From Pontibacter aydingkolensis (GTDB lineage Bacteria > Bacteroidota > Bacteroidia > Cytophagales > Hymenobacteraceae), in the NCBI RefSeq assembly GCF_019443125.1, contig NZ_JAHYXK010000016.1, positions 34,615-98,614 of the forward strand: 64,000 nt of DNA, written 5' to 3'. The translations under genes and the position numbers were made by a program. The number at the start of each line of letters is the position of its first letter. Position 1 is the first letter of the stretch. A model generated the notes under the pieces. That model was given only the letters and a program-made list of their open reading frames with translations, ran no database searches and was not told where the DNA came from. Positions 26,248 through 36,607 of the stretch are shown piece by piece.

Positions 26248-27753
26248 ATGAGAAAAATAAACAAGATACTGATAGCCAACCGGGGTGAGATAGCCCTTCG
26301 GGTAATGCGCACAGCTAAAGAGATGGGAATCAAAACAGTAGCTGTTTACAGCGAAGCTGACCGAAACGCATTGCATGTACGTTTTGCAGACGAAGCCGTT
26401 TGCGTAGGCGGCCCCAAATCAAGCGAGTCTTACCTGCGCGGCGACGTGATCATTGATGTTTGCAAGCAACTGGGAGTTGATGCCATACATCCTGGTTACG
26501 GTTTCTTGTCTGAGAATGCTGGTTTTGCCCAAAAAGTTAAAGAGGCAGGCCTTATTTTTATCGGACCATCTCCGGAGGCTATCGAGCTGATGGGCAGTAA
26601 GCTCGCTGCCAAGGCTGCTGTATCAAAGTATAACATACCTATGGTACCGGGCACCGAAGAGGCGATAACAGATGTTGAAGCGGCCAAAGTAATTGCAACC
26701 GAAGTTGGCTTTCCGATCCTGATAAAGGCAAGTGCAGGCGGCGGCGGTAAAGGCATGCGTATTGTAGAAAGCGTGCACCAGTTTGAAGAGCAGATGCAGA
26801 TGGCCGTAAGTGAGGCAACTTCAGCCTTTGGTGATGGCTCTGTCTTTATCGAAAAGTATATCGGCTCGCCGCGGCACATTGAAATTCAGGTGCTTGGCGA
26901 TACACACGGCAATATTGTGCACCTGTTCGAGCGTGAATGCTCTATTCAGCGCCGCCACCAGAAAGTAGTTGAAGAAGCACCTTCTTCTGTACTTACTCCT
27001 GAACTGCGCGATGAAATGGGCCGCTGTGCGGTAAACGTGGCCAAAGCTTGTGACTATATAGGTGCAGGCACGGTGGAGTTTCTGCTGGATGAAAACCTTA
27101 ATTTCTACTTCCTGGAAATGAATACACGCCTGCAGGTAGAGCATCCGGTTACAGAACAGATTACAGGGCTTGACCTGGTAAAAGAGCAAATACTGATTGC
27201 AGAAGGAAATCCATTGAGCTTCGCACAGGAAGACTTACAAATAAATGGCCACGCCCTGGAGTTGCGCGTTTATGCCGAAGACCCTGCGAACAACTTCCTG
27301 CCGGATATTGGAAAACTTGTGACTTACAAGCGGCCGCAAGGCTTAGGAGTGCGTATAGATGATGGTTTCGAGCAGGGCATGGAGATTCCGATCTACTACG
27401 ACCCGATGATCGCCAAACTGGTAACCTTCGGCAAGGACCGACAAGAGGCTATTGATAAAATGCTGCGAGCCATTGATGAGTACGTGATTACAGGGATCGA
27501 AACTACGCTGCCATTTGGCAAGTATGTATTGCAACATGAGGCTTTCGTTAGCGGCAACTTCGACACAAAATTTATTGAGCGCTATTTTACACCAGAGGAT
27601 CTAAACCTTGAACTAGATGAGGCTTCTGAAGAGATTGGCGTTGCGCTTACAGCTATGTTACTAAATGACAATAAAGGGAAATCAGGTGCAGTAAACTCGA
27701 ACAGCCACACAGCTACTGTTAATTCTAACTGGCGAAAGAACAGAGTAAGGTAA
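26248..27753 (+). CDS. accC: Acetyl-CoA carboxylase biotin carboxylase subunit
   Basis: Carboxylates the biotin on the carrier protein using ATP and bicarbonate, the first half-reaction of fatty acid synthesis. The 501-residue protein begins KILIANRGEIALRVMRTAKE; it has the glycine loop SAGGGGKGMR (about 164-173), the ECSIQRRHQK motif and FLEMNTRLQVEHPVTE (about 287-302). It is about 50 residues longer than the E. coli enzyme; the extra C-terminal part (about 450-501) is Asn/Ser rich. accB is not adjacent. The gene is monocistronic and ends at a very strong terminator. Confidence 0.95.
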   Translation: MRKINKILIANRGEIALRVMRTAKEMGIKTVAVYSEADRNALHVRFADEAVCVGGPKSSESYLRGDVIIDVCKQLGVDAIHPGYGFLSENAGFAQKVKEAGLIFIGPSPEAIELMGSKLAAKAAVSKYNIPMVPGTEEAITDVEAAKVIATEVGFPILIKASAGGGGKGMRIVESVHQFEEQMQMAVSEATSAFGDGSVFIEKYIGSPRHIEIQVLGDTHGNIVHLFERECSIQRRHQKVVEEAPSSVLTPELRDEMGRCAVNVAKACDYIGAGTVEFLLDENLNFYFLEMNTRLQVEHPVTEQITGLDLVKEQILIAEGNPLSFAQEDLQINGHALELRVYAEDPANNFLPDIGKLVTYKRPQGLGVRIDDGFEQGMEIPIYYDPMIAKLVTFGKDRQEAIDKMLRAIDEYVITGIETTLPFGKYVLQHEAFVSGNFDTKFIERYFTPEDLNLELDEASEEIGVALTAMLLNDNKGKSGAVNSNSHTATVNSNWRKNRVR

Positions 27754-27765
27754 GTATACCTGCAG

Positions 27766-27819
27766 AAAGTATAAACAGAGAGGGCGGCCAAATACGACCG
27801 CCCTCTCTGTTTATACTTT
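27766..27819. terminator. Strong terminator: perfect 22-bp stem containing paired AAGTATAA motifs
   Basis: The arm AAAGTATAAACAGAGAGG, continued by GCGG, pairs perfectly with its complement after a 10-nt loop. The outer ends are AAAGTATAAA and TTTATACTTT, so the high-frequency AAGTATA motif appears here as an inverted pair. It lies between accC (plus) and bshB1 (minus). Confidence 0.85.
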
Positions 27820-27859
27820 AATTTCCGGATCAGGAATTTAGAAGTATAGCATATATACT

Positions 27860-28579
27860 TTAGATCAAATCGAACAGGCTCTTCACCCCAATATTGCGTT
27901 CCTTGGTGAATCCTTCGCCATAGGTAACGCCAATGGAATGGCCCATTTCCTTTGCCCGGGATTCTATAAAATCCAGAAACTCCGGTGAAGAGATATAGGT
28001 GTTTGGTGAAGTATCGTCTGGGTTAAAAAACTGAGATTTAAAAGCACGGATCGTTTCCATTTTTTTATCCCAGTGAGCTGTTACGTCAACAACCACATCC
28101 GGCGTTATAAACCGATCCTGGATATAGTGGTACACTGCTTTTGGTCTCCAGGCATCCTGCTCCTCTCCTGACTCGTTCTGTGTTTTGATCATCTTTAAAC
28201 CGGATTTAAAGCAAGACTCAGAAACCAGATCAGAGCCTCTCCCATGGTCCGGGTGGCGATCGTATATAGCGTTCATAATAACAAGCTCTGGCTTATACTT
28301 GCGTATCATCTCCACTACTTTTAACTGATGGGCTTTATCATTCTGAAAGAAACCGTCAGCAAAACCTAGGTTCTCTCTAATAGCCAATCCCATAATGCGG
28401 CTGGCATCCTCGGCTTCCTGTAACCTTGTTTCAGGTGTGCCACGCGTGCCAAGCTCGCCTTGCGTTAAATCGATAATGCCTACTTTTTTGCCATCTGCAA
28501 TATGGGCAATAAGCGTACCTGCACAGCCTAACTCAATATCATCTGGGTGTGAGGCAAAGGCAAGTATGTCTAATTTCAT
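27860..28579 (-). CDS. bshB1: Bacillithiol biosynthesis deacetylase BshB1
   Basis: Removes the acetyl group from N-acetylglucosaminyl malate in bacillithiol synthesis; a zinc enzyme of the LmbE/PIG-L family. Starting at the ATG at 28579 gives 239 residues, the usual BshB1 length; a longer frame from 28615 would overlap the upstream peptidase gene and add a non-conserved tail. Motifs: FASHPDDIELGCAG (zinc site HPDD, residues 11-14), DLTQGELGTRGTP, and YDRHPDHGRG with further zinc and active-site His. It follows the M23 peptidase by 10 bp. This indicates that the organism uses bacillithiol; bshA and bshC are not in the window. Confidence 0.93.
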   Translation of the reverse strand: MKLDILAFASHPDDIELGCAGTLIAHIADGKKVGIIDLTQGELGTRGTPETRLQEAEDASRIMGLAIRENLGFADGFFQNDKAHQLKVVEMIRKYKPELVIMNAIYDRHPDHGRGSDLVSESCFKSGLKMIKTQNESGEEQDAWRPKAVYHYIQDRFITPDVVVDVTAHWDKKMETIRAFKSQFFNPDDTSPNTYISSPEFLDFIESRAKEMGHSIGVTYGEGFTKERNIGVKSLFDLI

Positions 28580-28589
28580 AGTTTCTGTG

Positions 28590-29639
28590 TTATCTGATAC
28601 GGAGCTTTCTTCCAACTTTTAAGGTAGTACGGGTGCTGATACCATTAAGCTTAGCTATTTGACTGGCAGACACGCCATACTTTTTACCAATGCCAGATAG
28701 TGTGTCGCCGCTTCTTACAGTATGGTATGAAGTTCGACGTCCACCGCTGCTGCTGCTCTTTGCCCTATTATAGTAGTTAAATAAAGCGGATGTGATCGTA
28801 AGACTTTCCCCTTTAAGCAAATAGCCAGGGAAATTGTACATGTTTTCAGGATCTATGGGGTTGCCTTGGTAACGTACTTCATAATGCAGATGTGGTCCTG
28901 AGCTACGACCTGTGCTTCCGCCCAGGCCAATAATGTCGCCTGCCTTCACAAACTGACCTACCTGGGCAATTGGTCTACTCATGTGGCCATAAAGCGTTTC
29001 GAGGCCGTTGTAATGGCGCACCACGATATAATTACCATAGCCGCCGCCATCCCATTTGTTTATCCTGATCACGCCATCAAAAGCGGCAAAAATAGAGTCT
29101 CCCGTGTTAAGATCGATATCGGTACCGTAGTGCCAGCGTCCTCCTCTACTACCAAAGTGGCTGGTTACCGGTGTTTCAACGAGTGGCATTTTATAGTTAC
29201 GGTTGCTGCGTGGATCATACAATTTAATATCAACTGTATCTTTCAGCTGCCGGCCATCCATCCTGTACGGATTGATGTTGCGTGTATCCCAAATAGCATA
29301 GTAACCTGCAATCCTGATCCAGGTAGAGTCAACCAGAACCTCTTCAGACATTTCGACGATGTGCTGTTCACCCAGGTCTAATTCAGATGTATCCTCACTG
29401 ACAATAGAAAGCTCTTTCTTTGGATTAAAGAAAATAGACTTGTCAGCATCAGATTGATCATCCGGAAACTCATCATACTTTATAAGGATAGTAGTATCAG
29501 GCCGGACGTACTGTATCTTCGGAGACTTTGCTTTAAAAAGGTCTTTCTTTACTTTACCTTGTGCCATTGCACTATCTACCCCACCTATAAAGCAGAGTAA
29601 AGAAAGTACCATAAATAAGGATAATCTGAATTTTGACAT
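28590..29639 (-). CDS. M23 family metallopeptidase with C-terminal LysM domain
   Basis: A 349-residue exported cell-wall endopeptidase. A signal peptide lies at about 1-26 (ending AMAQ). The lysostaphin-type M23 domain (about 155-270) carries H170 and D174 of HYGTDID, H219 (YGHMS) and H250/H252 (SGPHLHYEV), so all zinc and catalytic residues appear present. A LysM peptidoglycan-binding domain closes the protein (about 303-349, TVRSGDTLSGIGKKYG). Basic Ser/Gly-rich linker SSSGGRR precedes it. It probably cleaves peptide cross-links during growth or division; whether it is attached to the outer membrane is not evident. Confidence 0.93.
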   Translation of the reverse strand: MSKFRLSLFMVLSLLCFIGGVDSAMAQGKVKKDLFKAKSPKIQYVRPDTTILIKYDEFPDDQSDADKSIFFNPKKELSIVSEDTSELDLGEQHIVEMSEEVLVDSTWIRIAGYYAIWDTRNINPYRMDGRQLKDTVDIKLYDPRSNRNYKMPLVETPVTSHFGSRGGRWHYGTDIDLNTGDSIFAAFDGVIRINKWDGGGYGNYIVVRHYNGLETLYGHMSRPIAQVGQFVKAGDIIGLGGSTGRSSGPHLHYEVRYQGNPIDPENMYNFPGYLLKGESLTITSALFNYYNRAKSSSSGGRRTSYHTVRSGDTLSGIGKKYGVSASQIAKLNGISTRTTLKVGRKLRIR

Positions 29640-29767
29640 AACATCAAATTTAGCCAGGCGCGTTTATAGCTTTCGCATGTTAAACTGCATCAAAGCCATT
29701 TTATTGTAAAGCTCTCAACAACGTACACTTAAATAAAGTGCAATTAACTGAGTGTCTTGTAAAAAAA

Positions 29768-30706
29768 TTAGTGCAAATCGTTTGCAGCCAGGTAACGTTC
29801 TGCATCAAGGGCAGCCATGCAGCCTGAACCTGCTGCTGTTACGGCCTGACGGTATGTAAAGTCCTGCACATCGCCACAGGCAAATACACCGTCTATATTC
29901 GTTTTGGAAGTTCCAGGGATCGTGCGTATATAACCATTCTCGTCCAGGTTTAAAAAGTCTTTAAAAATATCAGAGTTTGGTTTGTGACCAATGGCTACGA
30001 AAAAACCTTTTACAGGAATCTCTTTGGTTTCGTTTGTCAGTACATTTTTAACCCTAACAGCTTCTACTGTCTGATCACCTAATATTTCATCTGTAACAGA
30101 GTTCCAGAGTATTTCAATATTCTTTGTTTTTTTAACGCGCTCCTGCATAATAGTGGAGGCACGCATCTCTTCTCTACGCACGATCATGTATACTTTAGTG
30201 CATAGGTTTGAAAGGTATGTTGCTTCTTCAGCTGCAGTATCGCCGGCACCTACTATAGCTACATCCTGGCCACGGTAAAAAAATCCATCGCACACGGCAC
30301 AGGCAGAAACACCGCTGCCGTTCAGTCTTGATTCAGAGTCTAGACCCAGCCATTTAGCAGAGGCACCTGTAGAAATAATAACAGTATATGCCTCAATAAC
30401 TTTTTGATCGTCTATGGTTACTTTATGCGGCTGAGAAGAAAAGTCAACGGCAGTAGCAATACCATAGCGCACATCAGTACCAAAACGTTCAGCCTGTTTT
30501 TTAAAGTCTTCCATCATCTCCGGCCCCATAACGCCATCCGGGTAACCCGGATAGTTCTCTACATCATTGGTAATGGTTAACTGACCACCTGGCTGCAACC
30601 CCTGATACAAAACCGGGTTAAGCCCGGCTCTTGAGGCATATATAGCTGCTGTGTAACCAGCGGGACCTGAACCGATGATAAGGCATTTTACTTTTTCTAT
30701 TTCCAT
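29768..30706 (-). CDS. trxB: Thioredoxin-disulfide reductase
   Basis: Reduces thioredoxin with NADPH through FAD. Starting at the ATG at 30706 gives 313 residues beginning MEIEKVKCLIIGSGPAG, the normal family start; an upstream in-frame ATG would add 33 poorly conserved residues overlapping the rpoD terminator. Visible: FAD motif GSGPAGYTAA, NADPH motif VGAGDTAAEE, redox-active C136-AV-C139 (ACAVCDG), and the C-terminal FACGDVQD FAD motif. It is monocistronic, directly behind the rpoD terminator. Confidence 0.95.
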   Translation of the reverse strand: MEIEKVKCLIIGSGPAGYTAAIYASRAGLNPVLYQGLQPGGQLTITNDVENYPGYPDGVMGPEMMEDFKKQAERFGTDVRYGIATAVDFSSQPHKVTIDDQKVIEAYTVIISTGASAKWLGLDSESRLNGSGVSACAVCDGFFYRGQDVAIVGAGDTAAEEATYLSNLCTKVYMIVRREEMRASTIMQERVKKTKNIEILWNSVTDEILGDQTVEAVRVKNVLTNETKEIPVKGFFVAIGHKPNSDIFKDFLNLDENGYIRTIPGTSKTNIDGVFACGDVQDFTYRQAVTAAGSGCMAALDAERYLAANDLH

Positions 30707-30808
30707 TTGTATGTCTGTGCTCAAAGAAATTTGGATGCAAGTATACAAAATTTCTGGGCCTATGCCTGCATGTATACCCGCAAAATTGCTGTTGTGCATA
30801 TACAAAAA

Positions 30809-30832
30809 AGCCCCGGCATCGCTGCCGGGGCT
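30809..30832 (-). terminator. rpoD terminator
   Basis: AGCCCCGGCA pairs with TGCCGGGGCT around TCGC; on the minus strand a run of six T follows. It ends the rpoD transcript. Confidence 0.9.
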
Positions 30833-30851
30833 CCTTTATTTAAAAACTTTA

Positions 30852-31715
30852 TTAACCTAAATACGGCTTAAGTGCTTTGCTTCTGGAAGTATGGCGAAGT
30901 CTTCTGATCGCTTTTTCTTTGATCTGTCTTACACGCTCACGGGTAAGGTTAAACTTCTCACCGATTTCCTCCAGCGTAAGAGAATGCTCTCCGTTCAGTC
31001 CAAAGTATAAGGTAATAACGTCTGCTTCTCTTTTTGTAAGGGTAGACAGGGCACGCTGTACTTCTTTGCGAAGCGAGTCGTTCATCAGACCAGTGTCCGG
31101 TGATTCTTCGTCTTCATTTTCAAGCACGTCCAGCAGGCGGTTTTCTTCACCTTGCACAAAAGGAGCATCTACAGACACGTGGCGTCCAGATATTTTAAGG
31201 GTATCAACTACTTCAGCGGTAGTTAACTCCAGTACTTCAGCGATTTCTTCGGGTGATGGCTCACGCTCGAACTTCTGTTCAAGCTCTGAAAAAGATTTTG
31301 AGATCTTGTTTAGTGATCCTACGCGGTTAAGGGGTAACCTAACAATACGAGACTGTTCAGCTAAAGCCTGTAGAATTGACTGGCGAATCCACCAAACGGC
31401 ATATGAAATAAATTTAAAACCACGTGTTTCGTCGAAACGCTTCGCTGCTTTAATAAGACCCAGGTTTCCTTCGTTGATCAAGTCACCTAAAGAAAGACCT
31501 TGGTTTTGATATTGTTTAGCCACCGAAACTACGAATCGCAGGTTAGCTTTTGTTAACTTCTCAAGCGCAAACTGATCTCCTTCTTTTATTCTCTGTGCCA
31601 ACGACACCTCTTCATCCGGAGTAAGCAAATCTACTTTACCAATCTCCTGTAAGTATTTATCAAGCGACTGGCTCTCGCGGTTCGTAATCTGTTTGCTTAT
31701 CTTGAGTTGTCTCAT
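30852..31715 (-). CDS. rpoD: Primary RNA polymerase sigma factor (RpoD/SigA)
   Basis: The 287-residue protein has the short Bacteroidota layout without region 1.1: region 1.2 ([18 protein letters not shown]), region 2 ([26 protein letters not shown] and [19 protein letters not shown]), region 3 and region 4 with the helix-turn-helix ([16 protein letters not shown]). It would recognise the TTG-TAnnTTTG promoters seen before the two tRNA genes in this window. Basic C-terminus [13 protein letters not shown] is typical. It is monocistronic. Confidence 0.97.
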   Translation of the reverse strand: MRQLKISKQITNRESQSLDKYLQEIGKVDLLTPDEEVSLAQRIKEGDQFALEKLTKANLRFVVSVAKQYQNQGLSLGDLINEGNLGLIKAAKRFDETRGFKFISYAVWWIRQSILQALAEQSRIVRLPLNRVGSLNKISKSFSELEQKFEREPSPEEIAEVLELTTAEVVDTLKISGRHVSVDAPFVQGEENRLLDVLENEDEESPDTGLMNDSLRKEVQRALSTLTKREADVITLYFGLNGEHSLTLEEIGEKFNLTRERVRQIKEKAIRRLRHTSRSKALKPYLG

Positions 31716-31846
31716 CAGAGTATAATATTATTGCAAAAATTGTTAAAATTAAGAATTTGGCTCGGTGACTTAACATTAAAAAACCGCGCAAAGTTCTTAC
31801 ATCTTATAAATAAAATCAAGACGTAATAGCTTGCGCAGTAAAAGAA

Positions 31847-31896
31847 AAAGCTCCCGGTGCCCTTATGTCCTCTTTGGGAGCGGCACCAGGAGCTTT
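31847..31896 (-). terminator. pnp terminator
   Basis: AAAGCTCCCGGTGCC pairs with GGCACCAGGAGCTTT with one C-A mismatch around a 20-nt loop; T-rich sequence follows on the minus strand just after pnp. Confidence 0.75.
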
Positions 31897-31906
31897 AAAT
31901 GATAGT

Positions 31907-34045
31907 CTATTGTTGCTGAGAAGCCTCTGGTTTAGGCAACAGAACTTTACGGGAAAGCTTGAATTTACCCGTCTTTTTATCTACATCGATAAGTTTAACC
32001 TTTATCTCCTCGCCTATCTCAAGCACGCCGTCCATGGTTTCAAGGCGCTCATGCTTAATTTCAGAGATATGAAGTAATCCATCTTTACCAGGCATAAACT
32101 CAACGAATGCACCGTAAGGCTGGATAGATTTAACTTTACCGATGTATACTTCACCGATCTCAGGTTGCGAAACAATGGCCTTGATCTTACCGATCGCACT
32201 GTCCATGGCATCCTGGTTGCTGGCAAAAATACTTACATGGCCTTTCTCATTTTTCTCTTCAATGATGATCGTAGCTCCTGTGTCTTTTTGGATCTGCTGA
32301 ATCACTTTACCACCTGGTCCGATAACTGCACCAATAAACTCTTTATCGATAACGATGTTAAATGAACGTGGGGTGTGTGGTTTATAATCAGCGTTGGGCT
32401 CAGAAATGGTTTTACTCATTTCGTTCAGGATATGTAAACGACCTGCGTTCGCCTGAGCAAGCGCCTGCTGAAGTACTTCAGAAGATAAACCGTTAACTTT
32501 AATATCCATCTGGCAAGCTGTGATACCATTTCTTGTACCGGCAACTTTAAAGTCCATGTCACCTAAGTGGTCTTCGTCACCCAAGATGTCAGAAAGAACG
32601 GCAAACTTACCTGTCTTCTCATCTGTAATAAGTCCCATGGCAATACCAGAAACAGCACCTTTTATTGGTACGCCGGCATCCATAAGCGCTAACGAGCCCG
32701 CACATACTGTAGCCATAGAAGATGAACCGTTAGACTCAAGGATATCAGAAACGATACGGATAGTATATGGATTCTCTTCCGGTAACACTTTCTTAAGCGC
32801 ACGAAGTGCCAGGTTTCCATGACCGATCTCACGACGACCCGGGCCTCTGTTTGGTCTAACCTCGCCTGTAGAGAATGCAGGGAAGTTATAGTGTAACAAG
32901 AATTTATTTGTACCAGACACCATAGCACTGTCGATCAACTGCTCGTCAAGCTTAGTGCCCAGAGTTACTGTAGTCAAAGACTGAGTTTCACCGCGTGTAA
33001 ATACAGCAGAACCGTGTGTAGCAGGAAGATAGTTGATCTCAGACCAGATTGGACGGATCTGATCAAGTGCACGGCCATCCAGACGAACTCTGTCGTTCAG
33101 GATCATGTTACGAACAGCATCCTTCTCTACATCGTGGTAGTATGTTTTGATCAGCGTCATGTCATACCCGTGGTCTTCACCAAGAGATTCTACAAACTCA
33201 TCTAAAACAGAAGCAAAGCCAGATTTACGGTCAGACTTTACATCGCTGCCTCTCTTAGCAACTTCGTAAGCCTTAGCATAAGTGGCATCGTATATTTTCT
33301 GGCGCAGTTCTTCGTCGTGCGTCTCGTGCGAGTACTCACGCTTCACTGTCTTGCCAACCATTTCAGCTAGCTCAAGCTGTGCCTGACACTGTACTTTGAT
33401 GGCTTCGTGTGCATACTGAATAGCCTCCAGCATTTCTGACTCAGAAACCTCGTTCATTTCCCCTTCCACCATCACAACGCTATCAATAGAGGCACCTACC
33501 ATCATATCGATATCGGCTCTCTGCAGGTCTGTAACAGTTGGGTTAATTACTAACTGGCCATCGATACGTGCAACACGCACTTCAGAGATCGGGCCGTTAA
33601 ATGGAATATCAGATACTGCCAGCGCTGCAGAAGCGGCAAGAGCTGCCAGTGCATCTGGCATAATCTCCGTGTCTGCAGAGATAAGGTGTATCGTCATTTG
33701 CGTCTCTGCATGATAATCACCTGGGAACAGCGGGCGCAGCACACGGTCAACCAAACGAGACACTAATACTTCGTAATCAGATAATCTTGCTTCTCTTTTA
33801 AGGAAACCTCCTGGAATTTTACCTGAAGAGGCAAATTTCTCCTGATAGTCTACAGATAAAGGCAAGAAGTCAACTCCCTCACGGGCATCTTTGTTAGAGA
33901 CAATGGCTGCAAGCAGCATGGTGTTACCCATTTTAACTACTACAGAACCGTCAGCCTGCTTGGCTAGTTTACCAGTTTCGATTATGATCTCCCTGCCATC
34001 AGGAAGAAGAATGGTTTTTGTGATCGCGTTTTGTGACATCTTCAA
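31907..34045 (-). CDS. pnp: Polyribonucleotide nucleotidyltransferase (PNPase)
   Basis: A phosphorolytic 3'-5' exoribonuclease that degrades mRNA. The 712-residue product has two RNase PH domains (about 1-230 and 320-540; GEFMSGT-like and [20 protein letters not shown] motifs), a KH domain (about 560-620, [17 protein letters not shown]) and an S1 domain (about 625-700, [29 protein letters not shown]). A second ATG two codons in (34039) is an alternative start. It follows rpsO by 128 bp, the classic rpsO-pnp order. Confidence 0.97.
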   Translation of the reverse strand: MKMSQNAITKTILLPDGREIIIETGKLAKQADGSVVVKMGNTMLLAAIVSNKDAREGVDFLPLSVDYQEKFASSGKIPGGFLKREARLSDYEVLVSRLVDRVLRPLFPGDYHAETQMTIHLISADTEIMPDALAALAASAALAVSDIPFNGPISEVRVARIDGQLVINPTVTDLQRADIDMMVGASIDSVVMVEGEMNEVSESEMLEAIQYAHEAIKVQCQAQLELAEMVGKTVKREYSHETHDEELRQKIYDATYAKAYEVAKRGSDVKSDRKSGFASVLDEFVESLGEDHGYDMTLIKTYYHDVEKDAVRNMILNDRVRLDGRALDQIRPIWSEINYLPATHGSAVFTRGETQSLTTVTLGTKLDEQLIDSAMVSGTNKFLLHYNFPAFSTGEVRPNRGPGRREIGHGNLALRALKKVLPEENPYTIRIVSDILESNGSSSMATVCAGSLALMDAGVPIKGAVSGIAMGLITDEKTGKFAVLSDILGDEDHLGDMDFKVAGTRNGITACQMDIKVNGLSSEVLQQALAQANAGRLHILNEMSKTISEPNADYKPHTPRSFNIVIDKEFIGAVIGPGGKVIQQIQKDTGATIIIEEKNEKGHVSIFASNQDAMDSAIGKIKAIVSQPEIGEVYIGKVKSIQPYGAFVEFMPGKDGLLHISEIKHERLETMDGVLEIGEEIKVKLIDVDKKTGKFKLSRKVLLPKPEASQQQ

Positions 34046-34173
34046 TTATTTTTCATCTAAAAACAGGGCTGCCCTTTGCGGCCACTGCTGGGTACTGGCA
34101 AAAAGGAGGAAAGAGGGGTACTTAGAAAAAGATTAGGGAATCCCCAATGTGAATTCCCTAATATAAAAAGCGT

Positions 34174-34449
34174 TTATTTTCTGATACCTAGCTCAGCAAT
34201 AATTGCTCTGTATCTTTCAATGTCATTTTTCTGAAGGTAGTTAAGAAGTCTTCTTCTTTTACCTACCAGCTTTAAAAGGCCTAAACGAGTTGAGAAGTCT
34301 TTTCTGTGAACCTTCAGGTGCTCTGTAAGGTCAGCGATGCGCGTAGTAAAAAGCGCAATCTGAGCTTCCGGAGACCCTGTGTCAGTCTTAGACTTTGCCT
34401 GGCCGTGCTTTTCAAAAATTTCTTGTTTCGCTTCAGTAGTTAATTTCAT
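34174..34449 (-). CDS. rpsO: 30S ribosomal protein S15
   Basis: 91 residues; binds 16S rRNA early in 30S assembly. The motif [16 protein letters not shown] followed by [18 protein letters not shown] and RRRLLNYLQ is the S15 signature. It lies upstream of pnp in the usual order. TATCTTTG (34505-34512, minus strand) fits the -7 box about 55 bp upstream, although no good TTG is at the right distance. Confidence 0.97.
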   Translation of the reverse strand: MKLTTEAKQEIFEKHGQAKSKTDTGSPEAQIALFTTRIADLTEHLKVHRKDFSTRLGLLKLVGKRRRLLNYLQKNDIERYRAIIAELGIRK

Positions 34450-34560
34450 TGCGTATAAAATATCAATCTGTGTTTTTTCGTTCGTAAGATTGCTGTATAA
34501 GGCGCAAAGATATACAAATAATTTTAATAAAAAATTATTTGTACTGACATCTTTGACGCA

Positions 34561-35973
34561 TTAAAGCTTGTTGCGGCGCATACGGGCCATAAGTTTACGC
34601 CAGAAGTCCATCTCCAGCAAACTTGAATCGTTACGGGCCTGGTATAAAAAGAAAAGACCGATTGGCAATAGTATCAGGTTTGCCCCCCACATCCCTGCTC
34701 CTACAGGCACCAACCCCTCGCGGGCCCACTTCTCCCCTAGTATGGCTAATACATACATCAGTATAAAGAATACAATGGAGATGATCACCGGTACACCCAA
34801 ACCACCTTTTTTAATAATTGCCCCAAGCGGTGCGCCAATAAGGAACATAACAAGTATGGCTACAGATTGGGTATACTTTCGCCAGATCTCGATCTCATAG
34901 TTATTAGCGTCGCGCATTGTATTATTGATGCGCTCCAGGTAACTTGATGTAAAACTCTTTATATTTCTAGCCTTGTTAGTAGCCATTGCCATAACATCTG
35001 CATTGATAGCAGGCAGCTCTTTTTCTACTACTTGCCCCTTAAACCTTAAGCCGTTTTTAACATCCCCTGTATCGGCTTTAAAATACATAAAGAAAGGGTC
35101 AACATTGGGGGCATATAATTTTTTCTCGCGGCCTGCATAATTTCTCAGTGAATCGGTAACAACGTTAAGCTGCTTGATGTTCTTCATCATTTTATTATCT
35201 GAGAAGAGCTCCTCGCGGGTTCTGTCGAGGTTAAAAGAGGCAAGGCTAACAATGATCTTGCTCTCATCAAACTCCTGTCTGATGAACTGCTCGTTGGAGT
35301 TTCGCATACCACTGGTCTGATCATCCACATAAGTGTTGCCGTCGTAGAGTTCCATTACAAGGTAAGCGTCATTAAAATCTGTGTACATTCTGCCAGAATC
35401 AGCAAGTATAACTCTGGAGTTTGCCCCTCCTTTTGAATGGTCATAAATCATAATGTCCTTCATGGCACCCTCATCATTTACTTTTTTATTTATTTTTATA
35501 CTTAAACCTGGCAGGCCGTTATAAAAAGCGCCTTCTTTAAAATTCATAGCAGGTTTCTTCTGCCTGATATCCCAGAGCAAACTATACGCCTTAAGGTTAG
35601 CCTTAGGCACCATGACATTGTTAAAGAAAAAAGCGCCAACTGTAAGTGCAGAGACTAACAGAAAGACAGGAAGAAGTATACGCGTGAGATTTATGCCTGA
35701 AGTCTTAATTGCGGTGAGTTCATGGTGCTCTCCCATCGTACCAAAGGTCATCAGTGACGATAATAGCACAGCCAAGGGCAATGCCACCGGAGCCATGTTC
35801 AAACTGAAATAGAACAGTAACTCCCCGAATATACTTGCACCAAGGTCCTTCCCCACCAGTTCGTCAAGATACTTGAGCATATACTGTGTTAACAGTATAA
35901 ACTCAACAACAGCAAAAGTGAGTATGAAAGGGCCAAAAAATGACCGAATTATAAGCTTATCTAGTTTTTTCAT
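34561..35973 (-). CDS. LptF/LptG family lipopolysaccharide export permease
   Basis: A 470-residue inner-membrane permease of the YjgP/YjgQ family, part of the Lpt machine that lifts lipopolysaccharide out of the inner membrane. N-terminal helices are near 14-34, 55-80 and 95-120 (FGPFILTFAVVEFILLTQYM; LPLAVLLSSLMTFGTMGE), a periplasmic beta-jellyroll-like middle follows, and three helices lie at about 365-450 (IAILVMFLIGAPLGAIIKKGGLG type). LptF and LptG cannot be told apart by eye. Its partner and LptB are not in the window. Upstream TATCTTTG (36049-36056, minus) is a possible -7 box. Confidence 0.93.
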   Translation of the reverse strand: MKKLDKLIIRSFFGPFILTFAVVEFILLTQYMLKYLDELVGKDLGASIFGELLFYFSLNMAPVALPLAVLLSSLMTFGTMGEHHELTAIKTSGINLTRILLPVFLLVSALTVGAFFFNNVMVPKANLKAYSLLWDIRQKKPAMNFKEGAFYNGLPGLSIKINKKVNDEGAMKDIMIYDHSKGGANSRVILADSGRMYTDFNDAYLVMELYDGNTYVDDQTSGMRNSNEQFIRQEFDESKIIVSLASFNLDRTREELFSDNKMMKNIKQLNVVTDSLRNYAGREKKLYAPNVDPFFMYFKADTGDVKNGLRFKGQVVEKELPAINADVMAMATNKARNIKSFTSSYLERINNTMRDANNYEIEIWRKYTQSVAILVMFLIGAPLGAIIKKGGLGVPVIISIVFFILMYVLAILGEKWAREGLVPVGAGMWGANLILLPIGLFFLYQARNDSSLLEMDFWRKLMARMRRNKL

Positions 35974-36078
35974 GAGAGCCTAAAAATGGCGGAACAGCAG
36001 TTGAATGCCACCATGTCCAAATTAAACACGGGGCTTCCAAAAATCGTGCAAAGATAAGCAGATAGAGTTGTATCGGTA

Positions 36079-36483
36079 CTACCCTCCAACAATTTCCTTC
36101 AGATTATGAAACAAGTTATCCCAAAGCTCTTCGAGTTCCTCCACGTCATCTTCGTCAGAATAGTCTACTACTTTAAGAAACTGCTCTTGGGTAAGTTCAC
36201 TAGATTCAATTGAGAAATCTACGTAAGGGCCATCCGTGATATGTTGTTTATTTTCATCCAGAAAAAGATAGCGCACAGATTTGTTCGTGCGAAGCCCGGT
36301 CATCTCGGCAAAATGGCTACGGCCGTCCCACACAAAATTGTATACTTTGTCTTCATTCACGGTAACATCATCACAAAACCATTGAGCCAAACCACTTGGT
36401 GTGCTTAAATACGGATACAGTAGTTTTGCAGAAGCGTTAATAGGGTACTCGCGTACAAATTTTGTCTTGGTAGCTCTCGTCAT
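36079..36483 (-). CDS. START-like domain (SRPBCC fold) protein
   Basis: 134 residues with the START-like domain pattern of Bacteroidota: YPINASAKLLYPYLSTPSGLAQWFCDDVTV at the start, then FVWDGRSHFAEM, and an acidic C-terminal helix (SDEDDVEELEELWDNLFHNLKEIV). SRPBCC proteins hold hydrophobic ligands, but no ligand is known for this family. It is located upstream of the LptF/G gene on the same strand with about 105 bp between them. Confidence 0.85.
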   Translation of the reverse strand: MTRATKTKFVREYPINASAKLLYPYLSTPSGLAQWFCDDVTVNEDKVYNFVWDGRSHFAEMTGLRTNKSVRYLFLDENKQHITDGPYVDFSIESSELTQEQFLKVVDYSDEDDVEELEELWDNLFHNLKEIVGG

Positions 36484-36575
36484 AAATAAGTAATGAAAGT
36501 GTCTGAGTAATTATAGTACTTATTTCTGATTCTATATATATCTAAAAACTAAAATATTTTTTTTTGATTCATTGC

Positions 36576-36607
36576 TTGCATATTTAAATCCCAAACAGCT
36601 ATATTTG
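36576..36607 (+). promoter_or_regulatory. tRNA-Met promoter
   Basis: TTG (36576-36578), a 21-bp spacer and TATATTTG (36600-36607) fit the Bacteroidota promoter. The following bases CACCACAATT are identical to those at the tRNA-Glu promoter. Confidence 0.8.

Noticed and set aside
30877..31509. Plus-strand 210-codon ORF
   Set aside because: Antisense to rpoD; the Ser/Arg-rich product is typical of a shadow frame.
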